A stretch of 64,000 nucleotides of DNA, from NCBI GenBank assembly GCA_002294185.1, contig DBFD01000061.1, positions 61,657 to 125,656 on the forward strand, given 5' to 3'. Each line of letters starts with the position of its first letter. The first letter of the stretch is position 1. This document shows, one piece after another, positions 45,251 to 53,398 of the stretch. Under the pieces are notes generated by a model that was not told the DNA's origin, did no database searches, and saw only the letters and a program-made list of their open reading frames with translations. This DNA is from Paracoccus sp. UBA889 (GTDB lineage Bacteria > Pseudomonadota > Alphaproteobacteria > Rhodobacterales > Rhodobacteraceae). A program made the translations under genes and the position numbers.

Positions 45251-47362
45251 TCAGTCCTGCGAATCCCGATCCTTTCGGTCTTTCGGCCGTTCCTCGTCCT
45301 CCAGCGCCGCATCCGGATCGGGCTGGCTGCTGTGATCCTCATCGCTGTCCGGATCGGCGACCTTGCCCTGGGTCTCGATCAGTTCGGAATCATCTTGCAT
45401 ATCCTCGCGCAGCTCTTCGGCCTCCTGCCCCGATTCGCCGCCCTTGACGCTGCCATTGCCCTGACCGCGCTTGACGGCCTCGGCCTCGTCGCGGGCGATC
45501 CGGCGGGCCTTTTCCTGCGGTTTGGCCTGCGCCTCGTTCTCGCGCGCGATCTGGTCGGCGATGTCGGGCGGCAGAAGCGACACGATCCGCACCCCCGCCT
45601 TGTCCACGACATCGCTGTCGGGATCGGTGACGAACCACAGCTTGCCGTCCTGCACGACCGCCAGCGGGATCGCGCCCTCGCGCACCGCACGCCAGTCGTC
45701 CAGCCGGTATTCCTCGGTCAGGCGCGTGGTGCGGAAAATCCAGCCCTCGGCCAGAAGTTCCAGATACTCGGCCAGCGTGCGGTTGCCGTCGATGGTCTGC
45801 CCGCCCAGTTGCGAGGGCAGCGCATGCCGGGCGCGATCTTCCTTGTGGCGGGCAAGCTGCCAGATCGCCTCGCGACCGAATTCCGGTGCGAGATCGGTGG
45901 CGACCAGCGTGTTGTAGGCGTCGTTGTCGGATGCCGAGAGGATCCCCGAATAGGTGATGAACTCGACGTTGCTTTCCGCCGCCTCGCCCAGAATGTCGCC
46001 ATAGAAGGTGGGAATGTTCTGGGCCCGCGCGGTGCGCAGATGATCGCGGTTGGTGTCGGTGATCAGCACGTTCACCTCGGCCTTTTCCAGCGCCTTTGCC
46101 AGGCCCGTCGCGAACAGCGAGCCGCCGACGATCATCAGGCCCGGCTTCTCGCCCGAGGTCAGGCCCAGCCGCCGCGCCAGCGGCGCAAGGGTGAAGCCGT
46201 GCAGCACGACCGTCACCAGCACCAGCACGAAGGCCAGCGGCGCGATCTGCGCGCCGTCGTCGATCCCCGCCGATACCAGATTCTCGCCGAAGATGCCCGA
46301 GACGGCGACCAGCACCACCCCGCGCGGCCCGGTCAGGGCGATCAGAAACCGTTCGGGCAGGGTCAGGTTCGATCCGATCAGCGAGATCAGGACCGTCAGC
46401 GGCCGCGCCACCAGCACCACCAGCGCGACGAAGATGCCCGCGCGCAGCCAGTTCAGTTGCGCCAGCGTGTCGAATTCCACACCCGCCGCAAGAAGGATGA
46501 ACACCCCCGAAACCAGCAGGATCGTCGCATGTTCCTTGAAGCGGTGCAGTTCGTGATAGCTGGGCAGATCGGCATTCGCGACGACCAGCCCCATGACCGT
46601 CACCGCCAGCAGCCCGCTTTCCTGCAACAGCGTGTCCGATACCGCGAAGATCGCCAGCACGGCGACGAAAAGCAGCGGAACCTTCATGTATTCGGGCACC
46701 CAGCCGCGCCGGAAGGCCTGCACCAGCATGTAGCCCGCCACGGCCCCGATCAGCGCCGCGAAGCCGACGCCCAGAACCAGTTGTCCGATGGCCTCGCCGG
46801 CGGTGACACCGGTGCGATAGACCAGCACGATTTCCAGCGCGATGACGCCGACAAGGGCGCCGATCGGGTCGTTGACGATGCCTTCCCATTGCAGGACCTG
46901 CGCCGGCCGCGAGGTCAGCCTGGCCTGTCGCAGCAGGGGCGCGATGACCGTGGGTCCGGTGACGATCATGACCCCGCCGAAGACGATGGCCGATTCCCAG
47001 CCCAGCCCGGCACCGAAAACCAGCGCAAGCGACGACAGGATCCAGCCCAGCGGCGCCCCGATATAGACCAGCCGCCTGACGCCCGGCCGGGCATCGGCCA
47101 GCTTTTTCAGGCTCAGCGTCAGGCCCCCCTCGAACAGGATCACGGCAACGGCCAGCGCGATCATCGGCTTGATCAGATCGCCGATATCGCGGGCCGGCAC
47201 GAAAATTCCCGTGACCGGGCCCAGCAGCAACCCGGCGGCCAGCATCAGCACGATCGCGGGCAGGCGGAACCGCCATGCCAGCCATTGCGCGCCCACCCCC
47301 GCGATACCGACCACGGCGAAGGCCTGGATCGGGCTCAGCCCGCCGGTCACGTCCATCTCCAT
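45251..47362 (-). CDS. CPA-type cation:proton antiporter with nucleotide-binding domain
   Basis: A 703-residue protein. The N-terminal 390 residues form about 12 helices with LFEGGLTLSLKKL, TGPTVIAPLLRQARL and EGIVNDPIGALVGV, the Asn-Asp pair typical of CPA antiporters. Next is a Rossmann domain (about 400-520; GLMIVGGSLFATGLAKALEK), then a TrkA-C-like part, and a highly charged acidic tail of about 90 residues. It probably exchanges K+ or Na+ for H+. The start at 47362 has GAGGGACAGGA upstream; a second ATG is at 47356. Confidence 0.88.
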   Translation of the reverse strand: MEMDVTGGLSPIQAFAVVGIAGVGAQWLAWRFRLPAIVLMLAAGLLLGPVTGIFVPARDIGDLIKPMIALAVAVILFEGGLTLSLKKLADARPGVRRLVYIGAPLGWILSSLALVFGAGLGWESAIVFGGVMIVTGPTVIAPLLRQARLTSRPAQVLQWEGIVNDPIGALVGVIALEIVLVYRTGVTAGEAIGQLVLGVGFAALIGAVAGYMLVQAFRRGWVPEYMKVPLLFVAVLAIFAVSDTLLQESGLLAVTVMGLVVANADLPSYHELHRFKEHATILLVSGVFILLAAGVEFDTLAQLNWLRAGIFVALVVLVARPLTVLISLIGSNLTLPERFLIALTGPRGVVLVAVSGIFGENLVSAGIDDGAQIAPLAFVLVLVTVVLHGFTLAPLARRLGLTSGEKPGLMIVGGSLFATGLAKALEKAEVNVLITDTNRDHLRTARAQNIPTFYGDILGEAAESNVEFITYSGILSASDNDAYNTLVATDLAPEFGREAIWQLARHKEDRARHALPSQLGGQTIDGNRTLAEYLELLAEGWIFRTTRLTEEYRLDDWRAVREGAIPLAVVQDGKLWFVTDPDSDVVDKAGVRIVSLLPPDIADQIARENEAQAKPQEKARRIARDEAEAVKRGQGNGSVKGGESGQEAEELREDMQDDSELIETQGKVADPDSDEDHSSQPDPDAALEDEERPKDRKDRDSQD

Positions 47363-47408
47363 TCCTGTCCCTCGTTCTGTGCGCCGGTGTCCCGCGTCCA
47401 AGCGTCTG

Positions 47409-47458
47409 CCGGCCGAAAGGTTCCCTGTCGACTGCCATTGTGGCAGGTTTTCGGCCGG
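47409..47458. repeat. Nested inverted repeat in the antiporter-rhlE spacer
   Basis: The outer arms CCGGCCGAAA (47409-47418) and TTTCGGCCGG (47449-47458) are perfect 10-mers. Inside, CTGCCA-TTG-TGGCAG (47432-47446) forms a second perfect stem. It lies in a 264-bp divergent spacer, about 50 bases upstream of the antiporter start and 170 bases before rhlE. It could be an operator or a cruciform. I see no other feature there except a weak TTGACC at 47464. Confidence 0.6.
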
Positions 47459-47626
47459 AAAGATTGACCTTCCTGCCCGGTTGGTTTAGGCGAGGCGGGT
47501 CCGCATCCGGCGGAACGACCGAAGGGGCGTGCGGAACTGCGTCCCATGACAGCCGACTGATGCGCCATTCGGGCGCACGGCATGGAACGCGGCGCGCGAT
47601 TGGCGCGGCCAATGGAAAGCCCCCGC

Positions 47627-49696
47627 ATGACGAAATTCTCCGATCTGAAAATCGACCCCAAGGTTCTGAAGGCCATCGAAGAGGCCGGCTACGAGAACCC
47701 GACACCCATCCAGGAAGGGGCCATTCCGCCCGCGCTGGAAGGCCGCGACGTTCTGGGCATCGCCCAGACCGGCACCGGCAAGACTGCCAGCTTCACCCTG
47801 CCGATGATCACGCTGCTGGGTCGTGGTCGGGCCCGCGCGCGGATGCCGCGGTCGTTGGTCTTGTGCCCGACGCGCGAACTGGCCGCGCAGGTGGCCGAAA
47901 ATTTCGATACCTATGCCAAGCACACCAAGCTGACCAAGGCCTTGCTGATCGGCGGCGTCAGCTTTGCCGAACAGGACAAGCTGATCGATCGCGGCGTCGA
48001 TGTGCTGATCGCCACGCCGGGCCGCCTGCTGGACCATCACGAACGCGGCAAGCTGCTGTTGACCGGCGTGCAGATCATGGTCGTGGACGAGGCCGACCGG
48101 ATGCTGGACATGGGCTTCATCCCCGATATCGAACGCATCTTCCAACTGACCCCCTTCACCCGCCAGACGCTGTTCTTCAGCGCCACGATGGCGCCCGAGA
48201 TCGAACGGATCACCAACACCTTCCTGCACGCCCCCGAACGGATCGAGGTTGCCCGCCAGGCCACCGCCAGCGAAACCATCACCCAGAAGCTGATCCAGTT
48301 CACGCCCACCCGCAAGGATCAGGCCGCCAAGCAGAAGCGCGAATTGCTGCGCGCCCTGATCGATGCCGAGGGTCTCGCGACCGAAACCGGCGGGCTGAAG
48401 AACGCGATCATCTTCTGCAACCGCAAGACCGATGTGGACATCGTCGCCAAGTCGCTGGCCAAATACGGCTATGATGCCGCCCCGATCCACGGCGATCTGG
48501 AACAGAGCCACCGCACCCGGACCCTGGACAGTTTCCGCGACGGCAGCCTGAAACTGCTGGTCGCCTCGGACGTGGCGGCACGCGGGCTGGACATTCCGGC
48601 GGTCAGCCATGTGTTCAATTTCGATCTGCCCAGCCATGCCGAGGATTATATCCATCGCATCGGCCGCACCGGCCGGGCGGGCCGTCAGGGCACCGCCATC
48701 AGCCTCGCCACGCCCTCGGACGAGAAATATCTTTCGGCCATCGAAAGCCTGGTAAAGCAAAGCCTGCCGCGCGCCGAGGCGCCAACGGGATTTTCGCTGA
48801 CGGACGCGGCGCCATCCTCGTCTCGCAGGGATGGCGACGACCGCGGTCGCGGGGGGCGCGGCCGAAGCCGCAGCCGTCGCGGCGGCGAGGATCGCCCGCG
48901 CGAGGACAGCCCGCGCGTCGATCAACCCGAGAAGACGCGCGCGCCAGAGGCCGAAACCGCACCGCAGCAGCCCGAACGCCGCGAACAATCCGGCCAGCAG
49001 GACCGGCGCGACGACCGGCGCGGAGGACGCAGGGGCCGCGGCGAGGATCGCGGCCAGCCGGTGCAGGGCATGGGCGATCACGTTCCGGACTTCATGCTGG
49101 TGCCGATCCGGTCGGCGCTGGACAGCGCCACCCGTGACGAGCCCCCGGCAACCAGCGACGACGATGCCGGGAAACCGCAGGAACAGCCCCGGCCAAAGCG
49201 CAGCCGGCGCCGCAAATCCTCGACCGCCGAGGCCGAGACGGCGACCGGGCCCGCGTCGCCCGAGCAGCCGGAGGAATCGGCGCCGCCGACGGAGGCCATG
49301 GTCGAAACGCCGGCCGAGACACCCGCGGCGGCCGAAGCCCCCGCCGAGGCACAGGCAGAAACGCCGGACGACAAGCCGAGGAAAACCCGTCGCAAGGCTG
49401 CGGCCGCCAAGTCCGAGACCGCCGAGGCGGCGGCGGACGCGCCAAAACCGCGCCGCAGCCGCGCCAAGACCGCAAAGAAGGACAGCGCGGCCGAGGACGA
49501 TACCGGCGCCGCGGACAGCGACTCGGCCGCGAAACCGGCGCGCAGCCGCCGCAAGAAGGCCGACCCTGCCGCAGAGGCCGAGGCCGAGCCGGCCAAGCCC
49601 GGGGCCGAGGAGACGCCCATGCCCAAGCCCAGGCGGCCCCGCCGCAAGAAGGCCGATGCCCCCGCAACCGGGGACAATGCCGACGCTGACGCCTGA
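47627..49696 (+). CDS. rhlE: DEAD-box RNA helicase (RhlE type) with long charged tail
   Basis: ATP-dependent RNA helicase. In the 689-residue product the core spans about 1-385: Q motif (FSDLKIDPKVLKAIEEAGYENPTPIQ), Walker A AQTGTGKT, DEAD box VDEADRMLDMGF, SAT (FFSATMA), and HRIGRTGRAG. The last 300 residues are low-complexity: an Arg/Gly-rich stretch, then Ala/Glu/Pro with repeated basic blocks (RRSRAKT, RRKKAD). They probably bind RNA or a degradosome partner. I use the ATG at 47627 (MTKFSDLKID). Confidence 0.92.
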   Translation: MTKFSDLKIDPKVLKAIEEAGYENPTPIQEGAIPPALEGRDVLGIAQTGTGKTASFTLPMITLLGRGRARARMPRSLVLCPTRELAAQVAENFDTYAKHTKLTKALLIGGVSFAEQDKLIDRGVDVLIATPGRLLDHHERGKLLLTGVQIMVVDEADRMLDMGFIPDIERIFQLTPFTRQTLFFSATMAPEIERITNTFLHAPERIEVARQATASETITQKLIQFTPTRKDQAAKQKRELLRALIDAEGLATETGGLKNAIIFCNRKTDVDIVAKSLAKYGYDAAPIHGDLEQSHRTRTLDSFRDGSLKLLVASDVAARGLDIPAVSHVFNFDLPSHAEDYIHRIGRTGRAGRQGTAISLATPSDEKYLSAIESLVKQSLPRAEAPTGFSLTDAAPSSSRRDGDDRGRGGRGRSRSRRGGEDRPREDSPRVDQPEKTRAPEAETAPQQPERREQSGQQDRRDDRRGGRRGRGEDRGQPVQGMGDHVPDFMLVPIRSALDSATRDEPPATSDDDAGKPQEQPRPKRSRRRKSSTAEAETATGPASPEQPEESAPPTEAMVETPAETPAAAEAPAEAQAETPDDKPRKTRRKAAAAKSETAEAAADAPKPRRSRAKTAKKDSAAEDDTGAADSDSAAKPARSRRKKADPAAEAEAEPAKPGAEETPMPKPRRPRRKKADAPATGDNADADA

Positions 49697-49705
49697 GCCT
49701 CGACG

Positions 49706-51265
49706 ATGCGCGACCGCCTGACCCCGCCGCGCCTGCGCTCTGGCCGGCGACCGCCGCTGCGCCAGCTTCTGCCCGATCTGGCGCTTGGCATGATCGCGTC
49801 GCTGGGCCTTGCGCCCTTCGATGTCTGGGGGCTGGCTCCGGTGGCCTTCGCGATCCTGATCTGGCGCGCCTGCCGCGCCAACCCGCAGGCCGCGTTCTGG
49901 CATCTGCTGGCGGCGGGGCTGGGCTGGTTCGGCCTGGGCATGAGCTGGATCGTCGAGCCTTTCCTGGTCGAACCCGAGATCTATGGCTGGATGGCGCCTT
50001 TCGCGCTGATCCTGATGGCGCTTGGCGGCGCCCTGTTCTGGGCCATTCCCGGCTGGCTGGCCGCACTTGCCGCACCCGGCTGGCGCAGCCGCAGCCTGAC
50101 CATCGCGGCGGCGCTGGTTCTGTCGGACTGGCTGCGCGGCTGGCTTTTCACCGGCCTGCCCTGGAACCTGGTCGGGCATACCTGGATCTCGACCCCGATT
50201 GCGCAGATCGCCTCGAGCACGGGCGCCATCGGGCTGTCGGCGATAACGATGGCGCTTGCCGTCCTGCCCGCAGCGCTGTGGCGACCCTTCGAACGCCGCG
50301 CGACCGGTTTCCTGCCGGGCATCGGGCTGGCAATCCTTGCAACCGGCGGGCTTTGGGCTCTGGGCCTGAACCGGCTGTCGCGCCCCCTGCCGCCCGATAC
50401 CGATTTCACCATCCGGATCGTCCAGCCCGATGCCGAACAAAAGCTGAAATGGGACCCGGAATGGTCCGCGGTCTTTTTCCGCCGCCTGCTGGATCTGTCG
50501 GCCGAGCCGGGCCCCCGCGATCTTGTGATCTGGCCCGAGACGGCGGTGAATTTCCTGCTGAACGATGCCGAGGGCGTGCTGCCGGTCCTGGCCGGGTCAG
50601 CGGGTGCCCCATTGGTCACCGGCATCCAGCGGCGAGAGGGCGGCCGCTATTTCAACAGTCTCGTCGCGCTGGACGCGCAGGGCAGACCCGAAGCGGTCTA
50701 CGACAAGTTCCACCTGGTGCCCTTTGGCGAATACATTCCCTGGGGCGATGCGCTGGCAAGGTTCGGCATCTCGGCCTTTGCAGCGCAATCGGGACGCGGC
50801 TATTCGTCCGGCTCCGGCCCGGCCTCGATGCAGGCCGGCAAGCTGCCGCCCTTTCAGCCCCTGATCTGCTACGAGGCGATCTTTCCCCAGCATCTTCGCG
50901 GTCTGGACAATCGTCCGGCATGGTTGTTGCAGGCCACGAATGACGGCTGGTTCGGCCGCTTCCTGGGTCCGTATCAGCATCTTGCCCAGGCCCGCCTGCG
51001 CAGCATCGAATCCGGATTGCCGATGATGCGCGCGGCCAATACCGGCGTCAGCGCCGTGATCGATGCCCGCGGCGCGGTTCGCCAGTCCCTTGGCCTTGGC
51101 GTCGCCGGCAAGATCGACGCCAAGCTGCCCGGCGCGCTGCCGCCGACCGTCTGGATCAGGTGGGGCTCGATGCCGGTGGTGGTGCTGGTGGCGCTGGTGC
51201 TGCTGATGGCGGCCGCCGCGCCCCGGCTGTTCCGTCGCAAGGGGGGCGCCGCCCCCCGTCGCTGA
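49706..51265 (+). CDS. lnt: Apolipoprotein N-acyltransferase
   Basis: Adds the third acyl chain to lipoproteins at the inner membrane, the last step of maturation. The 519-residue product has six to seven N-terminal helices and a periplasmic nitrilase-fold domain with Glu (WPETAVNFLL), Lys (YDKFHLVPFGEYIPWG) and Cys (PLICYEAIFP). The coding end overlaps a GGGGGGC/GCCCCCC hairpin. It starts nine bases after rhlE and may be cotranscribed with it. Confidence 0.95.
   Translation: MRDRLTPPRLRSGRRPPLRQLLPDLALGMIASLGLAPFDVWGLAPVAFAILIWRACRANPQAAFWHLLAAGLGWFGLGMSWIVEPFLVEPEIYGWMAPFALILMALGGALFWAIPGWLAALAAPGWRSRSLTIAAALVLSDWLRGWLFTGLPWNLVGHTWISTPIAQIASSTGAIGLSAITMALAVLPAALWRPFERRATGFLPGIGLAILATGGLWALGLNRLSRPLPPDTDFTIRIVQPDAEQKLKWDPEWSAVFFRRLLDLSAEPGPRDLVIWPETAVNFLLNDAEGVLPVLAGSAGAPLVTGIQRREGGRYFNSLVALDAQGRPEAVYDKFHLVPFGEYIPWGDALARFGISAFAAQSGRGYSSGSGPASMQAGKLPPFQPLICYEAIFPQHLRGLDNRPAWLLQATNDGWFGRFLGPYQHLAQARLRSIESGLPMMRAANTGVSAVIDARGAVRQSLGLGVAGKIDAKLPGALPPTVWIRWGSMPVVVLVALVLLMAAAAPRLFRRKGGAAPRR
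51241..51257 (+). terminator. GC hairpin at the lnt 3' end
   Basis: GGGGGGC-GCC-GCCCCCC formed by the last lnt codons. It is followed after the stop by a C-run and the dispersed motif at 51279-51296. Same arrangement as at 29029 and 58888. No T-run. lnt is convergent with the J-domain gene. Confidence 0.5.
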
Positions 51266-51278
51266 CGCGTCCCCCCCC

Positions 51279-51296
51279 GGAGGTATCTGGAAAGAG
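51279..51296 (+). repeat. Dispersed 3'-end motif, copy 2
   Basis: GGAGGTATCTGGAAAGAG, followed by GGCGAG. Lies in the 60-bp spacer between convergent lnt and the J-domain gene. Confidence 0.7.
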
Positions 51297-51325
51297 GGCG
51301 AGGGACCGGCGCGGCGTGATCCGCC

Positions 51326-51955
51326 TCAGTCGCGGAAATACCGGCTGTCCTTGACCTGATCCCAGGCCCAGACGACCTCGGCCAGACGATCCTCGTCCGA
51401 GCGGTCACCGCCATTCATGTCCGGATGCAGATCCTTGACCAGCGACTTGTACTGGCGGCGAATTTCGGTCCGTGACCAGCCGTCGCGGGCTTCAAGGATT
51501 TCCAGCGCCTTGCGTTCGGCCGGCGGCAGTTTGCGGGCCGCGACCCGGGCGCGGGCCTCGGGCGCGGTGCCGTTGGCACCCAGGATCTCGTGCGGGTCGC
51601 TGACGCCGTGGCGAGCCCATTTCTGTTCCTCGGCGGCGCGGCCGAAGGGTTTCGTCGGCCTTTCCCAGACCGTCGCATTGTCGATGAACTGCTGGAATTC
51701 CTCTTCCGACTGGCCCTGGAAATAGTTCCAGTTGGCGTTGTATTCCCGCACATGTTCCTTGCAGAACCAGAAATAATCATCAAGGTTGCGCGGGTTCTTG
51801 GGCGCCCGGTATTGCCCCGCCTCGTCACATCCTTCCCGTTCGCAGATGCGGGTCGAGGTTTCGAAGGCGCCCGACATGCCGCGGCGTCCCTTGTTCTTGC
51901 GCTTCTTGTCCTTCGCGGCCGAAATGTCGAATCCGAAGGGGTCTTTGCTGCTCAT
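51326..51955 (-). CDS. J-domain protein with C-terminal J domain
   Basis: A 209-residue co-chaperone. The J domain is at the C-terminus (about 150-205; IRRQYKSLVKDLHPDMNGG with H177-P178-D179) rather than the N-terminus. The N-terminal part carries a possible zinc site, C38-x4-C43...C65-x2-H68. It would stimulate a DnaK-type Hsp70. In many alphaproteobacteria this gene is divergent from bolA and followed by cobS-cobT. Here bolA is present but the next gene is lnt, convergent. Confidence 0.88.
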   Translation of the reverse strand: MSSKDPFGFDISAAKDKKRKNKGRRGMSGAFETSTRICEREGCDEAGQYRAPKNPRNLDDYFWFCKEHVREYNANWNYFQGQSEEEFQQFIDNATVWERPTKPFGRAAEEQKWARHGVSDPHEILGANGTAPEARARVAARKLPPAERKALEILEARDGWSRTEIRRQYKSLVKDLHPDMNGGDRSDEDRLAEVVWAWDQVKDSRYFRD

Positions 51956-52036
51956 TCTCGGGCACCTTTGCGACTCGGAGGCGGCAGTTTAGGCTATTTC
52001 GGGCGACATGAAAGGTCTTGACGAAAGGATGTGCGG

Positions 52037-52288
52037 ATGATCGCGGACGAGATGCGCAACAGGCTGGAAGCTCTGCGCCCCGAACGGCTGGAGATCGTGG
52101 ACGACAGCGAATCCCATCGCGGACATGCGGGTTTTCGCGAGGGCGGCGAGAGTCATTTTCACATCCGAATGACCGCGGCCGCCTTTGCCGGGCTGAGCCG
52201 GATCGAGCGGCACCGGCTTGTTCACCGCACGCTGGGCGATATCGTGCCGCGGATCCACGCCCTGTCGCTGGATCTGGCCGAGGCCTGA
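52037..52288 (+). CDS. bolA: BolA family protein
   Basis: An 83-residue BolA-fold protein. BolA proteins pair with monothiol glutaredoxins in Fe-S cluster handling and influence cell shape. It contains IVDDSESHRGHAGFREGGESHFHIRMTA with the conserved histidine and RHRLVHRTLGDIVPRIHALSLDL. I start at the ATG at 52037, six to seven bases after AAAGGA; an in-frame GTG is at 52031. Divergent from the J-domain gene. Confidence 0.92.
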   Translation: MIADEMRNRLEALRPERLEIVDDSESHRGHAGFREGGESHFHIRMTAAAFAGLSRIERHRLVHRTLGDIVPRIHALSLDLAEA

Positions 52289-52372
52289 GCGCTGTTAGCG
52301 CCGTCAAGGCTTGCCCGCCCGGCGAGCGCCGCGTAGAAGCCCAGCGACGAGGCAGGTGACGAGGAACCGATC

Positions 52373-53338
52373 ATGAATGCGCCCGGGGATTTCAACGACC
52401 GCATGCTGTCCCTGGGATTGGCCCGCGTCAGTGAGGCGGCGGCCCATGCCTCGGCCCTGCTGATCGGGCGCGGCGACGAAAAGGCCGCTGATCAGGCCGC
52501 CGTCAATGCCATGCGCGATCAGCTGAACATGCTGGACATCAGGGGCGTGGTCGTCATCGGCGAGGGCGAGCGCGACGAGGCGCCGATGCTGTATATCGGC
52601 GAAGAGGTCGGCACCGGTCAGGGGCCGCAGGTGGATATCGCGCTGGACCCGCTGGAGGGCACGACGCTGACCGCCAAGGACATGCCGAACGCGCTGACGG
52701 TGATCGCGATGGCGCCGCGTGGAACCCTGCTTCATGCGCCTGACGTCTACATGGACAAGCTGGCCATCGGGCCGGGCTATGACAAGGATGTGGTCAGCCT
52801 CCGGATGAGCCCGGCCGAACGGGTTCGGGCGCTGGCCCGTGCGCGGGCCTGCCGCGACAGCGACATCACCGTCTGCATCCTCGAGCGTCCGCGCCACGAG
52901 GAAATGATCGCCGAGGTTCGCGAGACGGGCGCCGCGATCCGGCTGATCACCGATGGCGACGTGGCGGGGGTCATCCACACCGCCGAGGCCGAATTGACCG
53001 GGATCGACATGTATATGGGCTCCGGCGGCGCCCCCGAGGGGGTTCTGGCCGCATCGGCGCTGAAATGCATGGGCGGACAGATGTGGGGTCGGCTGCTGTT
53101 TCGCAACGAGGACGAGCGCGGCCGCGCACGCAAGGCCGGGATCAGCGATTTCGACCGCATCTATACCCGCGACGATCTGGTGACGGCGGACGTGATCTTC
53201 GCCGCGACCGGGGTGACGAACGGCTCGATCGTGCGCGGCGTTCACACCCGGCCCGGCTATATCGAGACCGAGACGATCCTGATGCGGTCCAAGACCGGCT
53301 CGGTCAGGCGGATGCTGTATCGCAACCCGGTAAGGTAG
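52373..53338 (+). CDS. glpX: Class II fructose-1,6-bisphosphatase
   Basis: Gluconeogenic FBPase, or sedoheptulose-bisphosphatase-capable enzyme. The 321-residue product shows the Li+-sensitive phosphatase motifs GEGERDEAPMLYIGEEVG and DIALDPLEGTTLTAKD, plus GSGGAPEGVLAASALKCMGGQMWGRL. It sits 60 bases before recJ, an order often seen in alphaproteobacteria. Confidence 0.94.
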   Translation: MNAPGDFNDRMLSLGLARVSEAAAHASALLIGRGDEKAADQAAVNAMRDQLNMLDIRGVVVIGEGERDEAPMLYIGEEVGTGQGPQVDIALDPLEGTTLTAKDMPNALTVIAMAPRGTLLHAPDVYMDKLAIGPGYDKDVVSLRMSPAERVRALARARACRDSDITVCILERPRHEEMIAEVRETGAAIRLITDGDVAGVIHTAEAELTGIDMYMGSGGAPEGVLAASALKCMGGQMWGRLLFRNEDERGRARKAGISDFDRIYTRDDLVTADVIFAATGVTNGSIVRGVHTRPGYIETETILMRSKTGSVRRMLYRNPVR

Positions 53339-53398
53339 GCCGCGCCGCCCGGCCCCGGGCCCGCCTGGGGAGGATTTCTGCAAGTCGAAAGGAGCCGC

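Noticed and set aside
47486..50440. A 984-codon open frame on the minus strand opposite rhlE and lnt
   Set aside because: Shadow of the low-complexity rhlE tail; Gly/Arg/Leu repeats reflect the complement of Ala/Glu/Pro codons.
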